NCBI GenBank assembly: GCA_016787645.1
Contig: JAEUUF010000022.1
Span: 62,001 to 126,000 of the forward strand
Length of the DNA stretch: 64,000 bases
Origin: Cyclobacteriaceae bacterium
GTDB lineage: Bacteria; Bacteroidota; Bacteroidia; Cytophagales; Cyclobacteriaceae
Reading direction: 5' to 3'
How positions within the stretch are numbered: position 1 is the stretch's first letter; every line of letters starts with the position of its first letter. The translations under genes were made by a program, and so were the position numbers. The notes below the pieces were generated by a model. The model made no database searches, was not told where the DNA came from, and saw nothing but the letters and a program-made list of their open reading frames with translations. Shown here piece after piece: positions 17,556-28,670 of this stretch.

Positions 17556-17692
17556 ATTCAGAGGGCAATCTCATCGGTGCCTATGCTACCCTCGCACAAA
17601 ATGAGGGCGCACAGGAAATCATGGAAGAAGCCATGGCCAACATCAACGCGTTACCGGCACGGATAAACGACTACTACTTCCAGCCAGCTTAA
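17543..17692 (+). pseudogene. Possible C-terminal gene remnant
   Basis: A 49-codon open frame without a start codon at its beginning, bounded by TGA at 17540 and ending TAA at 17690-17692. It reads ...SEGNLIGAYATLAQNEG, then AQEIMEEAMANINALPARIN, then DYYFQPA. The composition looks like real protein, in the gap between two minus-strand genes. It may be the tail of a lost gene. No family recognised. Confidence 0.35.
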
Positions 17693-17714
17693 CTCGAAGT
17701 CCCGGTGCTCTGCG

Positions 17715-19010
<1,296 letters not shown>

Positions 19011-19082
19011 CTATAAAGATATTCTGTGTTGAACTACTTTTCGGATGATATTTGTCATCCAGCTTTGGAATACTCAGTGAAC

Positions 19083-20195
19083 TCAAGAGCGACCGACTTC
19101 AGCGCCCTGGGTTTCTTTGACCATGGTCACAAACTGATCAAACAGGTATCGTGAATCATGCGGTCCAGGTGAGGCTTCCGGGTGATACTGCACCGAGAAG
19201 GCCCGCTTGCTTTTCAGCCGTATGCCCATAATGGTCTGGTCATTCAGGTGAAGATGGGTCACCTCTACATCCGGGTTCTTCGCGATATCCTTTTCACTCA
19301 CGGCAAACCCGTGGTTCTGTGAAGTCATCTCCCCGAGACCGCTGACCAGGTTCTTCACCGGGTGATTAAGCCCGCGGTGACCATGGTGCATCTTGTACGT
19401 GGAAATCCCACAGGCGAGGGCCAACAGTTGATGGCCGAGGCAGATGCCGAACACCGGCTTTTCTGAGTTGAGGATTTCCTTGACGGTCTGGATCGCGTAA
19501 TCCATCACAGAAGGATCGCCGGGGCCGTTCGAAAGAAAATACCCATCAGGATTCCAGCTATCCATCTCCGCAAATTTGGTTTTGGCGGGAAACACCTGGA
19601 TGTAACAGCCGCGTTGCGCCAGTTGCGTTAGAATGCTTTTCTTAATCCCGACATCCAGTGCTGCGACGCGAATGGAAGCATTCGGATCGCCCACGAAATA
19701 CGATTTTTTAGTGCTCACGCGTGAAGCAAGTTCAAGGCCGTTCATATCGGGAACTTTCTTCAATTCTTCCTTCAATTGCTCCGGCGTCAGCACCGAAGAG
19801 ATGATAGCGTTCATGGCTCCCTTGCTGCGGATGTGCCGAACGAGCATGCGGGTATCCAGGCCGGCAATCCCGACAACGCCATGGCGCTCGAGGTACTGCT
19901 GCAAGCTCTCGCGGGCGGCCTTCCGGCTGTAGGAATCAGAAAAATCATTGACGACCAACCCGGAAATCTGGGGATGCCCGGATTCCTGTTCCTCGTCCAT
20001 CGCACCGTAGTTGCCGATGTGGGCCGTGGTGTTGACAATGATCTGACCGTAATACGATGGGTCGGTGTAAATCTCCTGGTAGCCGGTCATCCCGGTATTG
20101 AAGCAGATTTCGCCGCCGGTGGTGCCGATTTTTCCAATGGCGATGCCCTCCACGAGTGTGCCGTCCTGGAGGAGCATATAGGCTTTCTTTGTCAA
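19083..20195 (-). CDS. carA: Carbamoyl-phosphate synthase small (glutaminase) subunit
   Basis: 370 residues. The N-terminal CarA domain (TGGEICFNTGMTGYQEIYTDPSY pattern around residues 27-48) precedes a class I glutamine amidotransferase domain with nucleophile Cys252 in GICLGHQ and His338/Glu340 in QYHPEASPGP. It delivers ammonia to CarB for pyrimidine and arginine synthesis; carB is not in the window. The first codon is TTG (20193-20195), placed where family members begin (TKKAYMLLQDG); Met7 is the alternative. A TACTTTTG box lies 22 bases upstream. Confidence 0.95.
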   Translation of the reverse strand: MTKKAYMLLQDGTLVEGIAIGKIGTTGGEICFNTGMTGYQEIYTDPSYYGQIIVNTTAHIGNYGAMDEEQESGHPQISGLVVNDFSDSYSRKAARESLQQYLERHGVVGIAGLDTRMLVRHIRSKGAMNAIISSVLTPEQLKEELKKVPDMNGLELASRVSTKKSYFVGDPNASIRVAALDVGIKKSILTQLAQRGCYIQVFPAKTKFAEMDSWNPDGYFLSNGPGDPSVMDYAIQTVKEILNSEKPVFGICLGHQLLALACGISTYKMHHGHRGLNHPVKNLVSGLGEMTSQNHGFAVSEKDIAKNPDVEVTHLHLNDQTIMGIRLKSKRAFSVQYHPEASPGPHDSRYLFDQFVTMVKETQGAEVGRS

Positions 20196-20217
20196 TCTGA
20201 TTATTGGGTTAGCAGGG

Positions 20218-20225
20218 CAAAAGTA
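20218..20225 (-). promoter_or_regulatory. -7 promoter box (TACTTTTG) for carA
   Basis: Exact TAnnTTTG match on the minus strand, 22 bases upstream of the TTG start. No clear -33 TTG. Confidence 0.45.
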
Positions 20226-20369
20226 CGTTCGAAGTGGGGAATGTTAAGCAGGAATGGGCAATTTTTATAGTGACGACGCGAGCCAAACAAGCAATTCTCC
20301 CCGAGAATTTCCGGAAAGAGTTTATAGTCGGAAAACGCAGACTGAAGTCTCCCGAAGTGACGACAAGGG

Positions 20370-22340
20370 CTAATCCGCTTTCCCCAGATATTTGTTTGCC
20401 CGGGTATCGCCCAACTTTGATGCCTTCAGAAAGTCCTCTCGCGCCTTTGTAGCTTCCTTGAGTTGTAGAAACAACTTACCTCTCTCATAGTAAGCATATG
20501 AGTTATTATGGTCAAAGGATAACGCCTCAGTTAACATTTGAAGAGCTTCGCTGGAATACTTCTTTTCGATAAATGAAACAGCACGAACCGTGAAAAGAAA
20601 TGACCCAAATTTCTTGTCATCTTTGACCACTCTGGTATTTCCAAATTCGTTCCACTTGCTCTCAATTTCCGCCCATTTCTTTCCCAGCCACATTAGCTTT
20701 AACTCAAGTATCTCAGCGCGGGAGTTTCTTACCGGAAACGGCCTAAAGACTGAGAAGTAAGATGTAAACTGAACCAGGCGTACTGAATCCTCCGTCCATA
20801 CCAAACTGTCGATCACGCGATTGGCGCGATCGAAATCAATCCAATCAAACTCAAGGCCTTTTGCCAAGTCCCTTATCGCAGGAAACATTTGTCCCATCTC
20901 CTGGTAGCACCTGCCGCGGTAAGCGATGCATTCGAGGTGGGTGGAGTCCACTTTCAGATACCGATTCAAATCTTCAAGAGCCTCCTTGTACTTCTTGTTA
21001 TAAAACCGCGCGATCCCCCTCACTCGGTATGTGGTAATGACGTCCGGATACAGCCGTTGCATAACATCAAAATCATCTTCGGCCTTACCCCACTCCTGGC
21101 GGTTAACGTGGAAATTTCCACGCTTCCTGTGCAGGTCAAAAATGTCATTGTCGCGTGCGAGCGCCCGGTTGTAAAACGGCTGGGCATCCTGCCAATAGCC
21201 CATTAGTTCATTCGCCAGTCCCTTCAGATAAAGGAAGGCTGGATGGCTATCGGACTGAGGGCTGGTGGCTAAGGTGGAGAGGGCCTGCTCATACTTTCCA
21301 ATAACAATTTGGCAAAATGCCTTCTTGATGATTAGTTGATTCTTGTCGGATAGCCCATATATTCGGCTGACCAGGTAGCGACCGGCATTTTGAATGTCTA
21401 TGCTATGCTCAAGTCTATGCCTCCACATAAAGTAGTCCTGGTTCATGGAACTGGCATCCAATACCCGCTTGATATCCTGGAAAGCAGCATCGAAGTTATT
21501 GTACTGAATGAGCAAGTAGGCTCGCGCCATTCGCCATCCAAGATGAAATTGGTTATAGGTCAGTAGAAAATTGACATCTTCAAGCGCCCGGCTCAAGTCG
21601 CGTTGTTCCTGCAGTAGAATCAAAAATCTAGTTTGTCGCGCATCCGCTTGCATCGAGTCGACCTCTATCGACTTGGAAAGTAGGGCAATCACCTCCTCTA
21701 TGCCAGATCCTTGTTGCATTAGGAGGAGGGCTATCTGAATTTTAGCATCAGGGAATTTGGGCTGCAATTCCTCACACTTCTTGAACTGTTCCAAGGCATT
21801 GGGTATGCTATTTTCCATGAGTTGGATTAGTCCAAGAAAGTAGTATCCATGCACCTCCTTGGGCTTAAGCTTAATGGCCGCGCGTAGAAAACGTTCAGCC
21901 GACTCAGGCTCCTTCTTGATTATGAAGACCTTGCCTAACTCAATTTTAACTTCATACTGATTGTTATTAACAGCATCCGCCTCGAGAAGATCCAGAAGTG
22001 CCTCATTAAGGCGATTGGTCCGCTTATAACACATTGCTCGATAGTATCTCGCAATCCAAAGCGACTCGTCACGCTTGATGGCTTCTGAAAATTGCCCGAT
22101 GGCATCCTCCGTATTTCCTTCGTTCATTGTATTAATACCTTCATTCAGAAAGGCCTGTATCTCGCCCTTCATATTCCAGGTTACCGGGACATCATCAAAG
22201 TCGAAGACTGTAAGCGTATGATGCAATACCCCGTTCCGTCCCTGAATAAATTGCTGTTGAGCCAAGCCGCTGGGAGGAATCAATAGGAGGCAGCAACCGA
22301 CCGCACAACTAAAAAGAAGACAGGTCAACTTTTTAGACAC
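20370..22340 (-). CDS. Large secreted tetratricopeptide-repeat protein
   Basis: About 656 residues from a GTG at 22338-22340. It has a signal peptide (SKKLTCLLFSCAVGCCLLL...GLAQ), then roughly a dozen TPR units (for example GNTEDAIGQFSEAIKRDESL, KKYKEALEDLNRYLKVDSTH, EATKAREDFLKASKLGD). TPR arrays are protein-docking scaffolds; this one would be periplasmic or outer-membrane attached. The frame extends to 22415 only through a TTG lying in the rplQ terminator, so that start is rejected. It interrupts the rplQ-carA neighbourhood common in Bacteroidota and looks more AT-rich than the flanking genes. Confidence 0.75.
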   Translation of the reverse strand: MSKKLTCLLFSCAVGCCLLLIPPSGLAQQQFIQGRNGVLHHTLTVFDFDDVPVTWNMKGEIQAFLNEGINTMNEGNTEDAIGQFSEAIKRDESLWIARYYRAMCYKRTNRLNEALLDLLEADAVNNNQYEVKIELGKVFIIKKEPESAERFLRAAIKLKPKEVHGYYFLGLIQLMENSIPNALEQFKKCEELQPKFPDAKIQIALLLMQQGSGIEEVIALLSKSIEVDSMQADARQTRFLILLQEQRDLSRALEDVNFLLTYNQFHLGWRMARAYLLIQYNNFDAAFQDIKRVLDASSMNQDYFMWRHRLEHSIDIQNAGRYLVSRIYGLSDKNQLIIKKAFCQIVIGKYEQALSTLATSPQSDSHPAFLYLKGLANELMGYWQDAQPFYNRALARDNDIFDLHRKRGNFHVNRQEWGKAEDDFDVMQRLYPDVITTYRVRGIARFYNKKYKEALEDLNRYLKVDSTHLECIAYRGRCYQEMGQMFPAIRDLAKGLEFDWIDFDRANRVIDSLVWTEDSVRLVQFTSYFSVFRPFPVRNSRAEILELKLMWLGKKWAEIESKWNEFGNTRVVKDDKKFGSFLFTVRAVSFIEKKYSSEALQMLTEALSFDHNNSYAYYERGKLFLQLKEATKAREDFLKASKLGDTRANKYLGKAD

Positions 22341-22413
22341 AAACACGAAGTTTGATAAAGATAAATCGAAAGAGCCAAAACGATATAAAATTTGGACACG
22401 GGGCCGTAAAAAC

Positions 22414-22445
22414 AAAAAGGGGTTGAACCAACGTCCAACCCCTTT
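22414..22445 (-). terminator. Terminator of the rplC-rplQ ribosomal operon
   Basis: A perfect 10-bp stem, AAAGGGGTTG / CAACCCCTTT, with a 10-base loop. Read on the minus strand it is followed by TTTTTGTTTTT. It begins 20 bases after the rplQ stop. Confidence 0.9.
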
Positions 22446-22465
22446 CTACAGCTTATCGAAGTCAA

Positions 22466-23008
22466 TTACTTCTTCTTTTTCTTGTCGCCATCGTCCTTTT
22501 TGGCCTTTGCCTTGGGCTTCGCTTCGGCCTTCGGCTTCTTTTCAGCCGGTGCTTCGGCGGCACCTTCTGCGGCAGCCCCTTCGGCCTTCTTGCCACGGCC
22601 ACGGCGGGTCTTGCCTTTCTTCTCGGCACCCTCCTGCTTGTAGGTATCGTTGAAATCCACGAGCTCCATCAGGCACATCTCCGCATTGTCACCCAGGCGA
22701 ACATCGCCGAGTTTGATAATGCGGGTATACCCTCCGGGGCGCTCCGCTGTGCGGCTGGCCACTTCCCCAAACAAGGCCTGGATAGACTCCTTGTTCTGCA
22801 GGTACGAAAAGGCCGTCCGACGGGAATGCATCGTGTCGGTTTTTGCCTTGGTGATCAGGGGCTCAACGTATTTTCTCAGCGCCTTGGCCTTGGCTACGGT
22901 CGTGGTGATCCGCTTGTGGAGCAACAGCGACGATGCCATATTGGACAACAATGCATCGCGGTGCGCCTTCTTGCGGCCCAGGTGATTGTCTTTCTTACCG
23001 TGTCTCAT
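22466..23008 (-). CDS. rplQ: 50S ribosomal protein L17 with a lysine/alanine-rich tail
   Basis: Residues 1-125 are L17 ([20 protein letters not shown] start, [20 protein letters not shown] core); residues 126-180 are a low-complexity Lys/Ala/Glu/Pro tail ending in five Lys. Tails of this kind occur in Bacteroidota L17, and the core is slightly longer than E. coli L17 (127 residues in total). It overlaps the rpoA stop by one base (TAATG) and is the last gene before the terminator. Confidence 0.95.
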   Translation of the reverse strand: MRHGKKDNHLGRKKAHRDALLSNMASSLLLHKRITTTVAKAKALRKYVEPLITKAKTDTMHSRRTAFSYLQNKESIQALFGEVASRTAERPGGYTRIIKLGDVRLGDNAEMCLMELVDFNDTYKQEGAEKKGKTRRGRGKKAEGAAAEGAAEAPAEKKPKAEAKPKAKAKKDDGDKKKKK

Positions 23009-23997
23009 TAGTCTTCTTCCAGTTTATATTTTGAGAGGTCCATTCCGAACGTCAGGTTCTTGTCAGAAACCAGCTGCTCCAATTCGGCCAGTGATTTCTT
23101 ACCGAAGTTCCTGAACTTCATCATGTCGGAAATTTCAAGTTGTACCAGGTCGCCCAGGGTCTTCACATCAGCTGCCTTGAGGCAGTTGTAGGCACGCACC
23201 GAGAGATCCAGGTCGTGCAGCGGCGTCTTCAGGAGTTTGCGCATGTGCAGCATCTCCTCGTCCACCTGCTCTACCTCACTGTCGGTACCGGTCTCGAGCT
23301 CAATCGACTTGTCGCTAAAGAGACGGAAGTGCTGGATGAGAATAAAGGCGGCGCCTTCGAGGGCCTTCTCAGGATGGATAGAGCCATCGGTTTCAATTTC
23401 CACCAACAGCTTCTCATAGTCCGTGCGCTGTTCCACACGGGTGTTTTCCACGCTGAACTTTACATTCTTGATCGGCGTGAAGATGGCATCGATCGGAATA
23501 AAGCCGAACACCTGCTCATTGGGCTTGTTTTCTTCGGCCGGCAAGTAGCCACGGCCTTTCTCCACGGTGAGTTCAATTTCAAAATGGGAAGACTCATCGA
23601 GGGTGCAGATGACATGCTCCGGGTTGAGGATTTCAAAGGATGAGGTAAAGCGGGCAATATCGCCTGCTTTGAAGTTCTTCTGCTTCTTGATCGTTACCGT
23701 GATCTTGTTATCAAAATTGTCGCTCACTTTGCGGAAGCGCACCTGCTTGAGGTTGAGTACGATTTCAGCAACGTCTTCCACGACGCCTTCGATCGTTGAG
23801 AACTCATGCAGTACGCCCGGGATACGGATACCCGTGATGGCATAGCCTTCCAGGGACGACAGCAGGATTCTGCGCAGTGCATTGCCGATCGTTACACCAT
23901 AACCCCGCTCGAGGGGCTTGAACGTAAAGAAGCCGTGGAAGTCGTCGGATTTCTCCATGACCACCTTCTCCGGCATTTGGAATGCTAATATTGACAT
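23008..23997 (-). CDS. rpoA: RNA polymerase alpha subunit
   Basis: 329 residues. The N-terminal dimerisation and assembly domain ([26 protein letters not shown] pattern near residues 33-58) and the C-terminal DNA/activator-binding domain ([34 protein letters not shown]) are joined by a short acidic linker. Translationally coupled to rplQ by a one-base overlap. A 108-base gap to rpsD is the longest spacer in the operon and contains an ATCCTAAGA repeat. Confidence 0.97.
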   Translation of the reverse strand: MSILAFQMPEKVVMEKSDDFHGFFTFKPLERGYGVTIGNALRRILLSSLEGYAITGIRIPGVLHEFSTIEGVVEDVAEIVLNLKQVRFRKVSDNFDNKITVTIKKQKNFKAGDIARFTSSFEILNPEHVICTLDESSHFEIELTVEKGRGYLPAEENKPNEQVFGFIPIDAIFTPIKNVKFSVENTRVEQRTDYEKLLVEIETDGSIHPEKALEGAAFILIQHFRLFSDKSIELETGTDSEVEQVDEEMLHMRKLLKTPLHDLDLSVRAYNCLKAADVKTLGDLVQLEISDMMKFRNFGKKSLAELEQLVSDKNLTFGMDLSKYKLEED

Positions 23998-24041
23998 ATT
24001 GCTTGTTTTTAAGTGTTATGGACCTTTCCGGTCACTGTTCC

Positions 24042-24105
24042 TTCAATCCAATTAATTCTACTAATCCCACCCAATCGTCCTATCATCCTAAGAATCCTAA
24101 GAATC
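24042..24105. repeat. Degenerate AATCCTAAGA-type repeat between rpsD and rpoA
   Basis: A stretch of repeated AATCC-like words with a 9-base unit ATCCTAAGA in near-perfect tandem from 24085. A similar AATCCTATAA tract lies upstream of rpsJ (62963-63000). Confidence 0.45.
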
Positions 24106-24711
24106 TTATTTTGAGTACAATTCGACGATCAGCTGTTCGTTGATGTTCTCCGGGATATCGGCCCGCAGCGGGAGGTTGATCATCTTGCCTTCCATTTCGG
24201 CACCGTCCCATTCCAGCCACGGGTACTTTTTGGCACCTCCGATAGAAAGGCTGTTGGTGATTGACTCGAGGGATTTCGACTTTTCGCGAACACCAATCTT
24301 CTCACCCGGGCGAACAGAATACGAAGGGATATTCACCACCTCACCGTTTACGAGGATATGCTTGTGCACCACCAGCTGGCGTGCGGCACGGCGTGTCGGG
24401 GCAATACCCAGGCGGTATACCGTGTTATCCAGGCGCGCTTCCAGCAACTGGAGAAGCACTTCGCCGGTCACACCCTTCTTGCGGGTGGCTTTATCAAATG
24501 TGTGGGCAAACTGGCGCTCGAGCACACCGTAGATGTACTTCGCCTTTTGCTTCTCAGACAGCTGCACCGCATATTCTGACTGCTTGCGCTTCTTGGTTTT
24601 TCCGTGCTGACCCGGAGCGTAGTTCTTCTTCTGAAGCGCTTTGCTCTCACCGAGGATCGGCTCGTTGAACCTTCTGGAAATCTTTGCCTTTGGGCCTGTG
24701 TATCGTGCCAT
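24106..24711 (-). CDS. rpsD: 30S ribosomal protein S4
   Basis: 201 residues. The N-terminal region [18 protein letters not shown] has no zinc-binding cysteines (the C-minus form). The S4 RNA-binding domain follows with [31 protein letters not shown]. Primary 16S rRNA binder; 26 bases after rpsK. Confidence 0.97.
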   Translation of the reverse strand: MARYTGPKAKISRRFNEPILGESKALQKKNYAPGQHGKTKKRKQSEYAVQLSEKQKAKYIYGVLERQFAHTFDKATRKKGVTGEVLLQLLEARLDNTVYRLGIAPTRRAARQLVVHKHILVNGEVVNIPSYSVRPGEKIGVREKSKSLESITNSLSIGGAKKYPWLEWDGAEMEGKMINLPLRADIPENINEQLIVELYSK

Positions 24712-24737
24712 GGTATCTCTTTCTCTTCGCGGTTAAC

Positions 24738-25160
24738 TTATACTCTTCTCTTTTTGGGCGGACGGCAACCGTTATGCGGAAGCGGCGTCATGTCGCGGAT
24801 GGTCAGAATCTCGATGCCCGAGTTCTGGATCGTACGGATCGCTGATTCACGACCTGAACCAGGACCTTTTACAATCACTTCCACCTTGCGCAAGCCAAGT
24901 TCAAAAGCTTTCTGTGAACACTCCTGGGCGGCGGTTTGCGCTGCATAGGGAGTGTTTTTCTTGGAGCCTTTGAAGCCCATTTTGCCAGCGGATGCCCACG
25001 CCACCACTTGACCGGTAGAGTTGGTCATCGAGATGACGATGTTGTTGAACGTCGCCCGGATATGAGCCTGGCCAACCGCCTCTACCTGGACGGTGCGCTT
25101 CTTGCTTTTATCCTTCTTCTTCTCGGGGGCGGCGCTGCTGCCCTGTTGCTCGTTTGCCAT
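24738..25160 (-). CDS. rpsK: 30S ribosomal protein S11
   Basis: 140 residues. A lysine-rich N-terminal extension of about 22 residues precedes the conserved core ([44 protein letters not shown] region, residues 32-76) and the basic C-terminus [11 protein letters not shown]. Platform protein of the 30S subunit, 24 bases after rpsM. Confidence 0.97.
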   Translation of the reverse strand: MANEQQGSSAAPEKKKDKSKKRTVQVEAVGQAHIRATFNNIVISMTNSTGQVVAWASAGKMGFKGSKKNTPYAAQTAAQECSQKAFELGLRKVEVIVKGPGSGRESAIRTIQNSGIEILTIRDMTPLPHNGCRPPKKRRV

Positions 25161-25184
25161 AGTACTGTTCGTTGCGTCAGTTAA

Positions 25185-25565
25185 TTATCCTTTCGTAGCC
25201 TTCTTCTTGTTCGCTACGGTCTTGCGCTTGCCTTTGCGGGTACGCGCGTTGTTTTTCGTCTTTTGACCGCGCACGGGAAGACCCTTGCGGTGCCGGAGGC
25301 CGCGGTACGAACCAATGTCCATGAGGCGTTTGATGCTCAGCTGGACTTCAGAACGCAGCGAACCTTCGATGCGGTGCTTCTCAGCGATAACCGAACGGAC
25401 GTGGTTGGATTCTTCATCCGTCCAGTCTTTCACTTTCTTATCCAGGTTCACACCGGCCTGCGCCAGGATCTTCTGGGCAGAACGACGGCCAATGCCGTAG
25501 ATGTAGGTGAGGCTGATTTCGCCTCGCTTGTTATCCGGAATGTCAACCCCTGCTATACGTGCCAT
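25185..25565 (-). CDS. rpsM: 30S ribosomal protein S13
   Basis: 126 residues. Helix-two-turns-helix start ([25 protein letters not shown]), [27 protein letters not shown] near the end, and a basic tail that reaches the P-site tRNA. It starts 43 bases downstream of rpmJ. Confidence 0.97.
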   Translation of the reverse strand: MARIAGVDIPDNKRGEISLTYIYGIGRRSAQKILAQAGVNLDKKVKDWTDEESNHVRSVIAEKHRIEGSLRSEVQLSIKRLMDIGSYRGLRHRKGLPVRGQKTKNNARTRKGKRKTVANKKKATKG

Positions 25566-25608
25566 GTTTCGTTATTGGTTGTTCGTTGGTTCGTTTATTG
25601 TCAAATGA

Positions 25609-25725
25609 TCATCCCTGGCGCTGCTTGTAGCGCGGGTTCTTTTTGTTGATCACATACAGTTTGCCCTTGCGGCGAATGATCTTGCACTCGGCGCTACGCT
25701 TCTTGATGGATGCCCTGACCTTCAT
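25609..25725 (-). CDS. rpmJ: 50S ribosomal protein L36, zinc-free form
   Basis: 38 residues starting [20 protein letters not shown] and ending NPRYKQRQG. Of the usual Cys11/Cys14/Cys27/His33 zinc ligands only Cys14 remains (Ser11, Asn27, Tyr33), so this is a C-minus L36. ATG at 25723-25725, one base after the infA stop. It is the smallest gene of the operon. Confidence 0.95.
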   Translation of the reverse strand: MKVRASIKKRSAECKIIRRKGKLYVINKKNPRYKQRQG

Positions 25726-25726
25726 A

Positions 25727-25945
25727 TTACTTGTATCTAAATGTTATCCTTCCCTTTGTCAAATCGTACGGCGACATCTCGAGCCTCACCTTGTCTCCCG
25801 GCAGAATCCGGATGTAATGCATCCGCATCTTGCCTGAAATATGGGCCAGCACTTCGTGCCCATTCTCCAGTTGAACCCGGAACATCGCGTTGGACAATGC
25901 CTCCATGATGGTTCCGTCCTGCTCTATCGACTTCTGTTTCGCCAC
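25727..25945 (-). CDS. infA: Translation initiation factor IF-1
   Basis: 72 residues, a single OB fold: [50 protein letters not shown]. It sits in the 30S A site during initiation. Its first 22 bases overlap the end of map, indicating tight translational coupling. Confidence 0.97.
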   Translation of the reverse strand: MAKQKSIEQDGTIMEALSNAMFRVQLENGHEVLAHISGKMRMHYIRILPGDKVRLEMSPYDLTKGRITFRYK

Positions 25946-26718
25946 TTGTACGAATAATTCTTTTCTATCTCTTCGTGCGACGTCAGGATCTCGGTCCGGT
26001 CTTCGTGAACAGCCACCGTATGTTCAAAATGGGCCGATGGCTTTCGGTCACTGGTCCGGATCGTCCATCCGTCGCGTTCTTGTATCACTTTCTGCGTCCC
26101 CAGGTTGATCATCGGCTCTATCGCGAAGACCATCCCGGCAACAATCTTGGGGCCCTTGCCCCGCTTCCCGTAGTTCGGAACTTCCGGGTCTTCGTGCAGG
26201 CTTTTGCCTACTCCGTGACCCACCAGCTCCCGAACCACTCCGTACCCGAATTGCTCCACGTACGACTGGATCGCGTAACTCACGTCCCCGATCCGGTTTC
26301 CTGCCCGGGCCTGCTCAATTCCCTTATACAGGGAATCGTAGGTCCGTTGCAACAGGTTCAGCACTTCCTCTCGCACACCCTCCAACGGATAGGTGTAGGC
26401 TGAGTCGCTGTGGTATCCCTTGTACTTCACTCCACAGTCGATGGAGACTATATCGCCATCCTTCAACTCATACTCACCCGGAAACCCATGCACCACCGTC
26501 TCGTTGACCGAGATACAGAGTGAGGAGGGGAACCCGTTGTAGTTCAGGAACGAGGGTACTCCCCCGCTATCCCTGATGAACTCTTCGGCACGTCGGTCCA
26601 ACTCCTTCGTCTTGATCCCCGGCTTTATCAACCGGGCTACCTCGCCGTGGGCCTGCGCCAGAATCCTGGCGCTTTCCCGCATGAATTGAATCTCCTCCGC
26701 CGTCTTCAGGTGAATCAT
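25924..26718 (-). CDS. map: Methionine aminopeptidase, type I
   Basis: 264 residues. Dinuclear metal ligands are Asp94 (SIDCGV), Asp105 (HSDSAYTY), His168 (GHGVG), Glu201 (IEPM) and Glu232 (FEHT), with His77 in VVHGFPG. It removes the initiator Met from nascent proteins. It lies between secY (6-base gap) and infA (22-base overlap). The first Met is followed by [18 protein letters not shown], the usual start of the family. Confidence 0.95.
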   Translation of the reverse strand: MIHLKTAEEIQFMRESARILAQAHGEVARLIKPGIKTKELDRRAEEFIRDSGGVPSFLNYNGFPSSLCISVNETVVHGFPGEYELKDGDIVSIDCGVKYKGYHSDSAYTYPLEGVREEVLNLLQRTYDSLYKGIEQARAGNRIGDVSYAIQSYVEQFGYGVVRELVGHGVGKSLHEDPEVPNYGKRGKGPKIVAGMVFAIEPMINLGTQKVIQERDGWTIRTSDRKPSAHFEHTVAVHEDRTEILTSHEEIEKNYSYKWRNRSR

Positions 26719-26724
26719 CCCACC

Positions 26725-28035
26725 TTATGCCGCCGCAAACTGAGAACGTCCTTTTACTCTTCCTGACTTCATCATTCCCTCATAGTGCCGCATCAACAGG
26801 TAACTCTCGATTTGCTGCAGGGTGTCGAGAACGACGCCAACCAGGATCAAAAGTGACGTGCCACCATAGAACTGTGCGAAGTTCTGGGTGACGCCAGCCT
26901 TCACCGCGAAGGATGGCATGATGGCGACTGCCGCGAGGAACAAGGCGCCCGGAAGTGTAATCTTTGACAGGATACTGTCGATAAATTCTGCGGTTGGTTT
27001 ACCCGGCTTGATGCCCGGAATAAATCCACCGTTGCGTTTCAGGTTGTCGGCAATGTCATTCGAAGGAACAGTGATCGCCGTATAAAAGAACGTAAACAAC
27101 AAGATCAGTATGGCAAACAACAAGTTGTACTGCCATGAAGTGAAGTCGGCAAATGTGGCACCTACATAAGCACCGATGTCGCTGTCGCGCCAGATACCGG
27201 CCAGGAGCGGAGGAATAAACATCAGCGCCTGCGCGAAAATGATGGGCATTACCCCAGCTGAATTGAGCTTGAGGGGGATAAAATCTCTTTTGCCGCCGTA
27301 CAGCTTATTGCCGACGACCTGCTTGGCATACTGGACCGGGATCCGGCGCGTCGCCTGGGTGAGGGCAATTACGCCTACGACCACGAAGAACAAGGCGAGC
27401 AACTCAAGAATGAACAACAACGCGCCGCTCATGCCTTTTCCAGTGGCTTCCAGGTAAAGCGCTGTCGGGAAGCGCGACACAATACCAATCATGATCAGCA
27501 TGGAAATACCATTGCCGATCCCTTTGTCGGTGATGCGTTCGCCAAGCCACATGCAAAACATGGTGCCTGAAACAAGAATGATAATAGAGGACACCGTCCA
27601 GAACATCCCCGGGTTGAGGATGGCCTCTGAATTGATGGTGGCCCTGAGGTACCCGTACGACTGAGCCGCGGTAATCGCAATAGTCAGCACGCGGGTAAAT
27701 TGGTTGAGCTTTTTACGGCCGCTGTCTCCCTCTTTCTGCAGCTTGGTAAAGTGAGGTACGGCTACGGTCAGCAGCTGCACCACGATGGATGCCGAAATGT
27801 AGGGCATGATCCCCAGCGCGAAGATTGACGCGCGGCTGAAGGAGCCCCCGAGGAAGGTATTGAGCAGATCAAAGATACCACCCTGGTTTCCGGTGAGGCG
27901 GTTCGCATCGATGCCCGGGAGCACGATGTACGATCCTAACCGGAAAATGATCAGGAACCCAATCGTATTCAGGATCCGCACGCGCAGGTCCTCGATGGAG
28001 AAAATGTTCCGTATGGTGGTAAAGAAGCGCTTCAT
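26725..28035 (-). CDS. secY: Protein translocase subunit SecY
   Basis: 436 residues, ten predicted membrane segments. Plug and pore region FRLGSYIVLPGID...LGGSFSRASIFALGIMPYISASI, and the C-terminal loop with FIPGIKPGKPTAEFID. Forms the protein-conducting channel with SecE and SecG, which are not in the window. Starts directly at the rplO stop (no gap). Confidence 0.97.
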   Translation of the reverse strand: MKRFFTTIRNIFSIEDLRVRILNTIGFLIIFRLGSYIVLPGIDANRLTGNQGGIFDLLNTFLGGSFSRASIFALGIMPYISASIVVQLLTVAVPHFTKLQKEGDSGRKKLNQFTRVLTIAITAAQSYGYLRATINSEAILNPGMFWTVSSIIILVSGTMFCMWLGERITDKGIGNGISMLIMIGIVSRFPTALYLEATGKGMSGALLFILELLALFFVVVGVIALTQATRRIPVQYAKQVVGNKLYGGKRDFIPLKLNSAGVMPIIFAQALMFIPPLLAGIWRDSDIGAYVGATFADFTSWQYNLLFAILILLFTFFYTAITVPSNDIADNLKRNGGFIPGIKPGKPTAEFIDSILSKITLPGALFLAAVAIMPSFAVKAGVTQNFAQFYGGTSLLILVGVVLDTLQQIESYLLMRHYEGMMKSGRVKGRSQFAAA

Positions 28036-28482
28036 TTATTTCACCGTTGTGGCGTTTCCGCCGGCACTTTCAATGGCTTTGGTGGCGGTGGCCGAAAAGG
28101 CATGTGCCTCCACCGATAGTTTTGATTTCAGTTCTCCACGGCCCAGGATTTTCACCCGGTCCTTCTTGCCCACAATACCATTGTCCACCATGAGTTGCAC
28201 GGTAATGGCCGGAGCGCCGGACTTCTTTGCCAACTCCTCAAGTGCATCGAGGTTGATGGCCTTGAAGTACACTTTATTGTTGTTCTTGAAGCCGAACTTG
28301 GGAATGCGGCGCTGGAGGGGCATCTGGCCACCTTCAAAACCAAATTTTTTGTGGTAGCCCGAACGTGACTGGGCACCTTTGTGACCACGGCCTGCGGTGC
28401 TTCCGCCCGAACCCTGTCCCCTTCCGAGGCGCTTGTTCGTTTTGGTGGAGCCGGCAGCCGGCTTGAGTGTATGCAGCTTCAT
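28036..28482 (-). CDS. rplO: 50S ribosomal protein L15
   Basis: 148 residues. Gly-rich, Arg/Lys-rich N-terminus (NKRLGRGQGSGGSTAGRGHKGAQSRSG) followed by GFEGGQMPLQRRIPKFGFKN and a globular C-terminal domain. Late-assembly 50S protein. Confidence 0.97.
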   Translation of the reverse strand: MKLHTLKPAAGSTKTNKRLGRGQGSGGSTAGRGHKGAQSRSGYHKKFGFEGGQMPLQRRIPKFGFKNNNKVYFKAINLDALEELAKKSGAPAITVQLMVDNGIVGKKDRVKILGRGELKSKLSVEAHAFSATATKAIESAGGNATTVK

Positions 28483-28487
28483 GATTC

Positions 28488-28667
28488 TTAGAGTTCTTTG
28501 ACGCTAACCAAATGACTGACTTTACGGACCATGCCCTGGATCTGCGGAGTATACTCCACTTCAACCGACTGATCACGCTTTCCCAATCCGAGAGACTGGA
28601 TGGTTCTCAGTTGGGTTTCCGGGCGCTTAATGGTGCTGCGGATCTGGGTGATTCTCACTTTCGCCAT
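28488..28667 (-). CDS. rpmD: 50S ribosomal protein L30
   Basis: 59 residues: MAKVRITQIRSTIKRPETQL, then TIQSLGLGKRDQSVEV and VRKVSHLVSVKEL. ATG 28665-28667; five bases before rplO and three after rpsE. Confidence 0.95.
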   Translation of the reverse strand: MAKVRITQIRSTIKRPETQLRTIQSLGLGKRDQSVEVEYTPQIQGMVRKVSHLVSVKEL

Positions 28668-28670
28668 GAC

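Noticed and set aside
22341-22415. N-terminal extension of the secreted TPR protein from a TTG
   Set aside because: The extension begins inside the rplQ terminator hairpin and would precede a proper signal peptide.
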